The notes under the pieces: generated by a model | What the model was told of the DNA's origin: nothing | Seen by the model: the letters and a program-made list of their open reading frames with translations, nothing else | Databases searched by the model: none | Part shown: positions 1 to 5,850 of the stretch, piece by piece | How positions within the stretch are numbered: position 1 is the first letter of the stretch | Layout: every line of letters starts with the position of its first letter | From: CAYSBA01 sp964429075 [NCBI: uncultured bacterium] | GTDB taxonomy: Bacteria > CAYSBA01 | Direction: 5' to 3' | Assembly: GCA_964429075.1 (NCBI GenBank) | Contig: CAYSBA010000016.1 | Location: 1 to 10,551, forward strand | Length of the DNA stretch: 10,551 nucleotides | Position numbers and translations under genes: made by a program

Positions 1-50
1 CCTTACTATAAAATAACAATTTTTTTCTTTTAAAATTAAATTTGATAAAT

Positions 51-79
51 TTGACAAAAAAAACGCATCGTTTTATAAA
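51..79 (+). promoter_or_regulatory. Near-consensus sigma-70 promoter for the Ig-like lipoprotein gene
   Basis: A perfect -35 hexamer TTGACA lies at 51-56 and a TATAAA -10 hexamer (5 of 6 consensus bases) at 74-79, separated by exactly 17 bp. Transcription would start near 85-87 and give a leader of about 35 nt before the GTG start at 122. The flanking DNA is very A+T rich, which raises the chance of a random -10 match, but the exact -35 at ideal spacing makes this the best promoter in the window. It would make the lipoprotein gene a separate, constitutive-looking unit. Confidence 0.7.
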
Positions 80-90
80 ACAAATAATGA

Positions 91-112
91 CCACCAGTAA
101 TTTTACTGTTGG
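91..112 (+). repeat. Small palindrome between promoter and ribosome binding site
   Basis: CAGTAA (95-100) and TTACTG (103-108) form a perfect 6-bp dyad around a 2-nt centre. After one mismatch (94/109) the symmetry continues for 3 more bases, CCA (91-93) with TGG (110-112). The right edge runs into the first two bases of the GGAGG Shine-Dalgarno at 111-115. It could be an operator or an RNA hairpin that partly masks the ribosome site, but a dyad this short in A+T-rich DNA may be chance. Confidence 0.3.
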
Positions 113-121
113 AGGTGTACT

Positions 122-568
122 GTGAAAAAAAGTTATTTTTTATTCATCCTGCTTTTAATTATATCTTTCATGATCACAGACTGTGGCAATCCAACCGTAG
201 TCTTGCCACCACCTACAGAAGACCTTGTTATTGTAAATCAGGCACCAGGTTGTGGGAGCATAAATATAACTGTAAATACTTCAATAGTTGTAGTTTTCAA
301 CAAGGAAATCGATCAAAATTCTGAAAATTTTACAGGTTCTATTATAGTACAGGAGGTTACTGATAGCGGTACAGAGCCTGTAAATGGTAGCGTCTTCTTA
401 AGCCAGCAGAGCTCTAACACAATTATATTTGAACCGGCTCAATGTCTGAAGCAGAACACAATCTATAGATATACTATCAAAAAGGACGCTGTAGTTTCAA
501 AGGATGGTCATTCACTCTCAGAAGACTTTTCCTGTGCATTTATAACCGGGGATGACTCCTGTGGCTGA
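122..568 (+). CDS. Small lipoprotein with one bacterial Ig-like (Big_5/SbsA-type) domain
   Basis: This 148-residue protein is probably exported and lipid-anchored. It starts at GTG, 6 nt after a GGAGG ribosome site (111-115). Residues 1-20 are a signal peptide: two Lys, then a hydrophobic stretch to about residue 18. Cys21 is the likely lipidation site. The lipobox ITD-C is atypical, with Asp at -1, so lipidation is inferred. Residues 40-143 resemble the Big_5 Ig-like fold: an N-terminal Pro-Gly-x-Gly turn, VVVFNKEID (57-64), TIIFEP (100-105), the pattern LKQNTIYRYTI (109-119), a DG-H-SLSEDF segment, and a closing FITGD (140-144). Cys44, Cys108, Cys138 and Cys147 could form disulfides. Such domains usually act in adhesion or as structural modules of surface proteins; the role here is unknown. 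Its 3' end overlaps the convergent gene on the other strand by 61 bp. Confidence 0.8.
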   Translation: MKKSYFLFILLLIISFMITDCGNPTVVLPPPTEDLVIVNQAPGCGSINITVNTSIVVVFNKEIDQNSENFTGSIIVQEVTDSGTEPVNGSVFLSQQSSNTIIFEPAQCLKQNTIYRYTIKKDAVVSKDGHSLSEDFSCAFITGDDSCG

Positions 569-1761
569 TTCATTTTTTCAGCCTCTTCAATATTCTTTAG
601 CTCTTTCCACTGCTCTTTAAATACTGCTTCAAAATAGGGTATCTCCAGGATTTTGCCCTCACTCCTTTTTACTAGTAAGGCAACAGCAAGTGCCAGCTTT
701 GCAAGATCAGTCTCATCCTTTCGCCATAAGTGGTATGCCATGAGCTCAAAAATATCCACATAGTGCTCAAGATACTCCTTTTTCATATTGTTATGTACAA
801 CCTTTACAATCTCGTTATAATCATATTCCTCTTTTGTTTCTGTATCTACTTCTAATCTGGATTCACCAAGTTCTTTTGCCTTCTTTCTGACCTCAACAAG
901 TATATCGGGCTGTACAATATAGATATTACCCTCCCCCTCGATATCCTTTAGATCAAGTGTCTTTTGTTTTAACTCTTCAATCTCTTTTTCAATATCTTCA
1001 TAGGTGATATCCTTTAGAACAGGATTGGGATTATCCCCTTCAAAGTCAAACTTATCCTGAAATTCAAGATAAACCTTTGGTAGTGGAATTTCTAAAGCCT
1101 TTGTTCTTTCTGCAGCTCGATTAATCAGATATTTTATATAGTCGTTGGATGTCTGAAAGTACATTATATTGTCTGACTTTTTTACATTCTTTAGAAACTG
1201 TCTATATCCCCTGTTTTCAACGACATCAAGTTTAAATTCAGCAAGTATACCTGTATGATTTATACCAACTGTAAAGAAGTTTATCGTGTATTTATCTTCT
1301 CTATCACAGTAAAACAACATGTAACTTCCACCATTTGATACGGGCATGCTTATTGAGATTGGTTCAACAGGTTCTGGAGCAGTAATCATAGGTGTCACAT
1401 TCTCTTTTGGTAGTTCAATATCTTTACCCTCTGCCTTCAACATGACAAGTGCATGCCTTGCAGTCTTTTTCACCAGTTTACTCGGATCATTTATTGCAAA
1501 ATAGAAAAGAAGATCAACCATATCTCGCTTTTTCAAGACATACATACTTGCAGCTTTAAATGGCTCATCGAGCCCAGAGAAATCTTCAGGACCCTTCAGG
1601 TCTTTTTCAAGTATCTCTTTTGTCTTTTTTAGACCATTGTTAAATTCACAATCCGGGAACGATCTTTCAAATTCTTTCACAATCTTATCATTCTGTCTGG
1701 CTTCACCATTTAAGATGGAAGCAACCTTTTTCAATGTCTTTTCCTGATTGATTAGTCCCAT
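508..1761 (-). CDS. Unrecognised cytoplasmic protein, 417 residues
   Basis: I do not recognise the family. The ATG at 1761 is preferred because AGAGAGGAGG (1773-1764) sits just upstream. An in-frame TTG at 1776 would put that site inside the coding region and has none of its own. No signal peptide or membrane segment is visible, so a soluble cytoplasmic protein is likely. Residues 1-110 look all-helical, with a stretch around 65-108 (DPSKLVKKTARHAL) that could be a HEAT-like helical pair. A Pro-rich linker covers about 118-142. Residues 145-240 look beta-rich (SYMLFYCDREDKYTINFF). Residues 250-275 are a charged helix or short coiled coil. Residues 315-395 are helical again, followed by a polar acidic tail (Ser/Glu rich, 396-417) that is encoded in the overlap with the convergent lipoprotein gene. 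It is downstream of lysC but probably has its own promoter. A helical-repeat scaffold is a guess only. Confidence 0.78.
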   Translation of the reverse strand: MGLINQEKTLKKVASILNGEARQNDKIVKEFERSFPDCEFNNGLKKTKEILEKDLKGPEDFSGLDEPFKAASMYVLKKRDMVDLLFYFAINDPSKLVKKTARHALVMLKAEGKDIELPKENVTPMITAPEPVEPISISMPVSNGGSYMLFYCDREDKYTINFFTVGINHTGILAEFKLDVVENRGYRQFLKNVKKSDNIMYFQTSNDYIKYLINRAAERTKALEIPLPKVYLEFQDKFDFEGDNPNPVLKDITYEDIEKEIEELKQKTLDLKDIEGEGNIYIVQPDILVEVRKKAKELGESRLEVDTETKEEYDYNEIVKVVHNNMKKEYLEHYVDIFELMAYHLWRKDETDLAKLALAVALLVKRSEGKILEIPYFEAVFKEQWKELKNIEEAEKMNQPQESSPVINAQEKSSESE

Positions 1762-1771
1762 TTCCTCCTCT

Positions 1772-1783
1772 CTCAAAATTGAG
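1772..1783 (-). repeat. 12-nt palindrome just upstream of the ribosome site
   Basis: CTCAA (1772-1776) and TTGAG (1779-1783) form a perfect 5-bp dyad around AA. It lies between the candidate promoter and the GGAGG site of the unknown 417-residue gene and touches the start of the purine-rich ribosome site. The position resembles the dyad in front of the + strand lipoprotein gene, but the sequence differs. It may be chance. Confidence 0.2.
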
Positions 1784-1791
1784 TTTTATGC

Positions 1792-1820
1792 CATATACAA
1801 CAAAATGAGTCTATTGTCTA
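1792..1820 (-). promoter_or_regulatory. Candidate sigma-70 promoter for the unknown 417-residue gene
   Basis: Read on the - strand, TAGACA (1820-1815, 5 of 6 to TTGACA) is followed after 17 bp by TATATG (1797-1792, 4 of 6 to TATAAT). It sits between the lysC terminator and the ribosome site, where a promoter would be expected. The -35 region contains a tandem pair of ATAGAC, 7 bp apart. The -10 is weak, so this is a moderate call. Confidence 0.4.
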
Positions 1821-1821
1821 T

Positions 1822-1841
1822 AAAAAACTACCGGAGGGTAG
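1822..1841 (-). terminator. Probable intrinsic terminator overlapping the lysC stop codon
   Basis: On the - strand, CTACC (1841-1837), the loop CTCC (1836-1833) and GGTAG (1832-1828) form a 5-bp stem with three G-C pairs, followed directly by six T residues (1827-1822). The TAG stop of lysC is the last three bases of the stem. The stem is short, so termination may be partial, but the hairpin plus T-tract at the end of a long gene run fits an operon end. Confidence 0.55.
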
Positions 1842-3057
1842 CAGGTCTTATATGTTCAATAAAACCATCATGAAGAGCTCTTACTGCAAGTTCAGTATAT
1901 TTTTCTTCTATTGCACAGCTAATCTTAATTTCCGAAGTATTTACAAGGTATATGTTTATCCCCTCCTCTGCAAGGATCTCAAACATCCTTGCGGCAACCC
2001 CTGCATGGGTTTTCATACCTACACCAACCACAGAAACCTTTGACATATTGCTTGATGTACTCATCTCTTTGTATCCGAGGTCTTTTTTAAGGTCCTTTAA
2101 AATCTCTACAGCCTTCTCAAGATCTTTTTTTGAGACAGAAAAACTCAGATCAAGACCACCTTGAGGTGTGATGTTCAGTACAATCATATCAACAACAATC
2201 TCCTTGTCGGCAAGAGGATTAAATAATCTATAGGCCATCCCAGGCATATCTTTCATGCCTTTTATATTTATCAGTGCAACTCCCCTTTCATAGGTGATCC
2301 CAGAAACAACAATCTTTTCCATATCCTTATCCTCCTCTGTTACGAGGGTACCAGTATTATCAGTAAAGGTTGATTTTACCCAGAGTCTTACGCCATATTT
2401 CTTGGCCATCTCCACAGAACGACTATGCAATACCTTTGCACCCAATGAAGACAACTCCAGCATCTCATCGTAGGAGATCTTATCGAGTTTTTTTGCATTA
2501 CTTACAATGTTTGGATCGGCAGTGTATACACCCTCTACATCGGTATATATCTCACATAAATCGGCATTAAGGGCTGCAGCAATGGCCACAGCTGTTGTAT
2601 CTGATCCACCCCTCCCGAGGGTTGTTATATTACCCTGATCATCAATCCCCTGAAAGCCTGCAATAACTGCCACATAACCCTTTTCGAGTATTGATCTTAT
2701 CTTTTCTGTATCCACACTTAATATCCTTGCATCCCCATATCTTCTATCAGTGAGCACCTTTGCCTGAAAACCGAGTAATGAGATAGCCTTTTGACCCATA
2801 GCAGAGAGGGTCATTGCAAGTAGTGAGGATGTGATCTGCTCACCTGTAGCTGCCAGTGCATCAAGCTCTCTCTTTGACGGCCTGCTGGTAACACTATATG
2901 CCATTTCTATTAGCCTGTTTGTCTCCCCCGCCATTGCAGATACCACAACCACAAGCCTATGACCACCCTGCACTACCCTAAGACATCTTGTAGCAACATA
3001 TTTTATTCTATCGAGATTGGCTACTGATGTGCCACCATATTTTTGAACGATTAACAT
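1828..3057 (-). CDS. lysC: Aspartate kinase (aspartokinase), monofunctional, with tandem ACT domains
   Basis: It phosphorylates L-aspartate with ATP to give 4-phospho-L-aspartate, the first step toward lysine/diaminopimelate, threonine, methionine and isoleucine, in the cytoplasm. The 409-residue length fits the single-function class. The kinase domain (about 1-245) has the N-terminal KYGGTSV (6-12), the GRGGSDTTA phosphate and aspartate region (148-156) and YTDVEGVYTADP (171-182). Two ACT domains follow (about 260-335 and 340-405); the second contains NTSEIKIS (373-380), part of the usual allosteric effector interface. Feedback inhibition by lysine and/or threonine is expected for the family, but the specificity cannot be read here. 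The ATG follows the thyX TGA with no intervening base and has no strong ribosome site, so translation is probably coupled to thyX. The hairpin terminator overlaps its stop codon. Confidence 0.97.
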   Translation of the reverse strand: MLIVQKYGGTSVANLDRIKYVATRCLRVVQGGHRLVVVVSAMAGETNRLIEMAYSVTSRPSKRELDALAATGEQITSSLLAMTLSAMGQKAISLLGFQAKVLTDRRYGDARILSVDTEKIRSILEKGYVAVIAGFQGIDDQGNITTLGRGGSDTTAVAIAAALNADLCEIYTDVEGVYTADPNIVSNAKKLDKISYDEMLELSSLGAKVLHSRSVEMAKKYGVRLWVKSTFTDNTGTLVTEEDKDMEKIVVSGITYERGVALINIKGMKDMPGMAYRLFNPLADKEIVVDMIVLNITPQGGLDLSFSVSKKDLEKAVEILKDLKKDLGYKEMSTSSNMSKVSVVGVGMKTHAGVAARMFEILAEEGINIYLVNTSEIKISCAIEEKYTELAVRALHDGFIEHIRPATLR

Positions 3058-3693
3058 TCAGGACTCTTTGTATGGGGTCTCTGCAGAGGTGCCATCGCTG
3101 TTTATTACAAAATCAAAAAATACTGATGGTGTATTCTGTTTAAGTATCCGGAGTATCTCCATACAAATTTGCCTTATTTCCCACTGGGCAGATCTGTGAC
3201 AGCGTAGTTTGAGGATATGACGCCATTCCCTCAGATTTGCAGAGACTACAATCTCTGAGACCACTGCATTTGGCAGTATATATCGTGCATCCTCCTTTTT
3301 TATGTCTCTTTCTAAAAAGAACTCATAAAGTTTCCTTGCCTGTTCCATAAAATCTTCGAACCTCTCTTTGAGCGCAGGATCTTCATTGATAGATGGGGGT
3401 ATAACAAATCTAAAACCGGATTCTTTCACATATCTCTGTGACTGTTGAGAAAAGGATGCAAGTCTGTGTCGTACCAGCTGATGTGTGAACGCACGAGAAC
3501 CTCCTCTGATCCTGAAGGTAGCAGCTGCATGCTCCAGCACCGATAGATGTCCTCTCTTTATCAGAGATTGTATAAATCCCTTTTCACTCGAATCTGTGAT
3601 TTTGTTTAAAGACAGATAACAGGTTCGACCTGCCGATTCTATCACCTTCTCAGCATTGGGAGTTATTGCTACTAATTCTACCTCAGCCTGCAT
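3058..3693 (-). CDS. thyX: Flavin-dependent thymidylate synthase ThyX
   Basis: It methylates dUMP to dTMP using methylene-tetrahydrofolate and reduced FAD (NADPH as hydride source), releasing tetrahydrofolate rather than dihydrofolate. The 211-residue protein carries the ThyX signature RHRX7S as R75-H76-R77 with S85 (RHRLASFSQQSQRY). Other typical blocks are SVLEHAAATFRI (51-62), DARYILPNAVVSEIV (135-149) and NLREWRHILKLRCHRSAQWEIR (153-174 region), whose Arg and His residues line the FAD and dUMP sites. Active enzymes are homotetramers. The ATG lies inside the end of the nuoI-like gene (11-bp overlap) with only a weak AAAG before it, so translation is probably coupled. Organisms with ThyX often lack ThyA; that cannot be tested in this window. 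Confidence 0.97.
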   Translation of the reverse strand: MQAEVELVAITPNAEKVIESAGRTCYLSLNKITDSSEKGFIQSLIKRGHLSVLEHAAATFRIRGGSRAFTHQLVRHRLASFSQQSQRYVKESGFRFVIPPSINEDPALKERFEDFMEQARKLYEFFLERDIKKEDARYILPNAVVSEIVVSANLREWRHILKLRCHRSAQWEIRQICMEILRILKQNTPSVFFDFVINSDGTSAETPYKES

Positions 3694-4183
3694 CTTTACA
3701 ATACTTGTTATTGTCTATCAGTCTGTTTAGATCAAAGATTGCATCCTCTCTGTTTTTAAATGGCTCAACGTGTACCCCTGTATCCATCCTTATAGCATCC
3801 TCTGGACAGGCCTCAACACACAGGCCACAAAATATGCATCTGAGTTCATTTATTTTAAAGCTTTTGGGATATTTCTCCTTGACCCCCGCTTCTCCCTCTG
3901 CAGCCTCTATTTCAATACACTTAGCCGGGCATATAGTTGCACACATATAACAGGCCACACATCTAACCTTACCATCCTTTCTCAAAAGCAATCTGTGCAT
4001 CCCCCGCCATCTTTTTGAGTATGTCACCCGTTCTTCAGGATAGGAGAGGGTATCGGTGTAACGATCCTTCTTTGCAAAGAGATTTTTAAACATATGTCTT
4101 GCTGTCACACCAAGCCCTTTTGTAACCTCTTTTAAGTACAGTTTATCAGTCTTATCCAACTCTACGGTTACCTTCTTTGCCAT
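3683..4183 (-). CDS. nuoI: NuoI-like NADH-quinone oxidoreductase subunit (two [4Fe-4S] clusters)
   Basis: This is a 166-residue ferredoxin-type protein matching the complex I subunit that passes electrons through clusters N6a and N6b toward quinone at the inner membrane. Both CxxCxxCxxxCP motifs are complete: Cys75, 78, 81, 85 and Cys116, 119, 122, 126. The blocks CVACYMCATICPAKCIEIE (75-93) and RCIFCGLCVEACPEDAIRMD (115-134) are characteristic of NuoI rather than of simple bacterial ferredoxins, as is the N-terminal amphipathic segment (GLGVTARHMFKNLF, 23-36) that docks on the membrane arm. The ATG at 4183 is chosen because GGGAG (4193-4189) is 5 nt upstream; a TTG at 4195 would absorb that site. 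No other nuo gene is adjacent, which is unusual. It may supply the only NuoI to a cluster elsewhere, be a paralogue, or serve another oxidoreductase. It sits 21 bp after the amidase and overlaps thyX by 11 bp. Confidence 0.88.
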   Translation of the reverse strand: MAKKVTVELDKTDKLYLKEVTKGLGVTARHMFKNLFAKKDRYTDTLSYPEERVTYSKRWRGMHRLLLRKDGKVRCVACYMCATICPAKCIEIEAAEGEAGVKEKYPKSFKINELRCIFCGLCVEACPEDAIRMDTGVHVEPFKNREDAIFDLNRLIDNNKYCKDAG

Positions 4184-4204
4184 CTTATCTCCCAAACATC
4201 AATA

Positions 4205-5845
4205 TTATTCGATAGTTATATTTTGACTACCATTTAGAAACTCCATTATACCTGAAAATATCGATTCTGCAACCCTCTGCCTGTATCTTTCGTTTATGAA
4301 ACGCTCTGCCTCCTTTGGATTTGTGATAAAGCCAATCTCTATAAGGACACTTGGCATCTTTGCGCCCCACAGGACATAAAAGAGTGCACCCTTTATACCA
4401 AGATCCACAACATCGCTATAGTATTTTTTTAGATTTTCAACAAGGTTCTTCTGGATCTTTCCGGCAAGGCGAATCGAATACTCAATATTTGCAGTGCTTT
4501 CAAGGTCTGCAAGTAGCAGCTGCAACTCTGTAACCTGTTTTTTACTGATAGCATTCTCCCTTGCAGCGATCTTATTGGCATATTCATCTGTTGTATTATC
4601 CAGAAAGAATGTCTCTATACCATGCGATAATCTACTCTTAGATGCATTGGCATGTATTGACACAAAAAGATCTGCATTCAACGAATTTGCGTATGCAGTC
4701 CTCTGTTCAAGGGGGATAAAAACATCCTTTGTCCTTGTTAGATATACAGATACACCATCTCTTTTTAGCATCTCTGCAACCCTTTTTGCAATATCAAGGA
4801 CCAATTTTTTTTCTACAACCCTCCTGTAACCAATTGCACCTGGATCTTCTCCACCGTGTCCAGGGTCTATCACAACGATCGGTCTTTTTTTATGATGATC
4901 TTCTATATTATTGACCTTCTTTTTTACATCCTTATGGATATTCTTTAAGATCACAGAGTCGACTTCATTTTTCTTTTCAATAATCTCAGGGCCTATATCA
5001 ATTACAAGTCGTGATGGATTTTCCATCCAGAAATCTTTAAAGTGGGATGCCTTTTTTAGATCAAACACCACCCTCACTTTCTTTATATCGTTATATGCAA
5101 CCCTGATCCTTTCAAGTAGACTATGGCTATAGGTTTCAACTCTCTTTACACCCTTGCCAATACGACAATCTGGTACATCAACATATATCCTTTCATTCGA
5201 ACCAATTATGTGACCAACCACATAATCTTTTCTCCCAGAAAAATAGAGGATTGCCCTGAAACCCGAACTGTTCTTATCTATCTTTATCCCTTTGAGTAAG
5301 ATCAACCCATCTTTTCCACCAGTATGTCTCTTTATCTCAACTGTCTTGTGAACGGCCTTTTCTTCTCCAAACCACCTCTGTAATAACCTTACAGCCAGAG
5401 AATATTGATCAGATTGTGGATATTCTCTTACTATATTCTCAAGAAAAAGGCGTGATAAATCCCTTTCTCCTCTCTCGTAGGAGGCCTTTGCAACCATTAC
5501 AAGACAATCATCTATCAATGAGACCGGTACCATAATCTTTTGAATCTTTTTGTTATATTCCAGTAGTTTCTTATAAAGACTGTCTTTTTTGTGCCTTTTG
5601 TATCCGATATATGCCAGCTTGACCACCATAAAGGCTGCTTTGCCTCTCAGAATCTTTTGTTTGTCTTTTTTATATGACTCTTCGAATAGTTCTATTAGCT
5701 TATAATAATCCTTTTCTTTTAGATCTTTTTTTGAAATCCTTTCATAGTAGGCCTTTCTTGCCCTGTTGTAGTAGTTATCCTGAGCACTAAGATTTATGAC
5801 AAAGGTAATGAGTAAAACTGTCAAAAGAGCTATCCTGTGCGACAT
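4205..5845 (-). CDS. N-acetylmuramoyl-L-alanine amidase (AMIN + Amidase_3), exported
   Basis: It hydrolyses the amide bond between MurNAc and L-Ala in peptidoglycan, in the periplasm, and AmiC-like relatives split septal wall during cell separation. Residues 1-21 are a signal peptide ending near LSA-QD. Residues 22-160 are helical and charged with TPR-like spacing. An AMIN domain follows at about 185-285, which in relatives targets peptidoglycan or the division site. A Lys-rich linker runs from 286 to 321. The zinc amidase domain (322-540) shows IDPGHGGEDPGA with His330, Glu345, SIHAN with His398, and the catalytic Glu503 in LIEIGF. The stretch 412-455 containing ARENA probably forms the helix that covers the active site in regulated amidases. 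The ATG is 5 bp past the mutS stop, and its ribosome site GGAG (5857-5854) is inside the last mutS codons. The helical N-terminal region is an addition to the usual AMIN-amidase plan. Confidence 0.95.
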   Translation of the reverse strand: MSHRIALLTVLLITFVINLSAQDNYYNRARKAYYERISKKDLKEKDYYKLIELFEESYKKDKQKILRGKAAFMVVKLAYIGYKRHKKDSLYKKLLEYNKKIQKIMVPVSLIDDCLVMVAKASYERGERDLSRLFLENIVREYPQSDQYSLAVRLLQRWFGEEKAVHKTVEIKRHTGGKDGLILLKGIKIDKNSSGFRAILYFSGRKDYVVGHIIGSNERIYVDVPDCRIGKGVKRVETYSHSLLERIRVAYNDIKKVRVVFDLKKASHFKDFWMENPSRLVIDIGPEIIEKKNEVDSVILKNIHKDVKKKVNNIEDHHKKRPIVVIDPGHGGEDPGAIGYRRVVEKKLVLDIAKRVAEMLKRDGVSVYLTRTKDVFIPLEQRTAYANSLNADLFVSIHANASKSRLSHGIETFFLDNTTDEYANKIAARENAISKKQVTELQLLLADLESTANIEYSIRLAGKIQKNLVENLKKYYSDVVDLGIKGALFYVLWGAKMPSVLIEIGFITNPKEAERFINERYRQRVAESIFSGIMEFLNGSQNITIE

Positions 5846-5850
5846 TCGAA

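Noticed and set aside
563-583. GGCTGA-N9-TCAGCC inverted repeat just after the lipoprotein stop, as a + strand terminator
   Set aside because: The stem is only 6 bp, the loop is 9 nt, and no T-tract follows (TCTTCAATATTC). It also lies within coding sequence of the opposite-strand gene.
1762-1776. TTG at 1776 as the start of the unknown 417-residue protein
   Set aside because: It would place the clear purine-rich ribosome site inside the gene as an Arg-Glu-Glu-Glu stretch and leave the TTG without any ribosome site.
1873-1882. AAGAGCTCTT 10-nt palindrome inside lysC
   Set aside because: It is a single short dyad within codons, with no partner or promoter context, and is expected by chance.
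3666-4018. Open frames on the + strand opposite nuoI
   Set aside because: They lie antisense to a gene with complete cluster-binding motifs, have no ribosome site or recognisable domain, and look like frame shadows.
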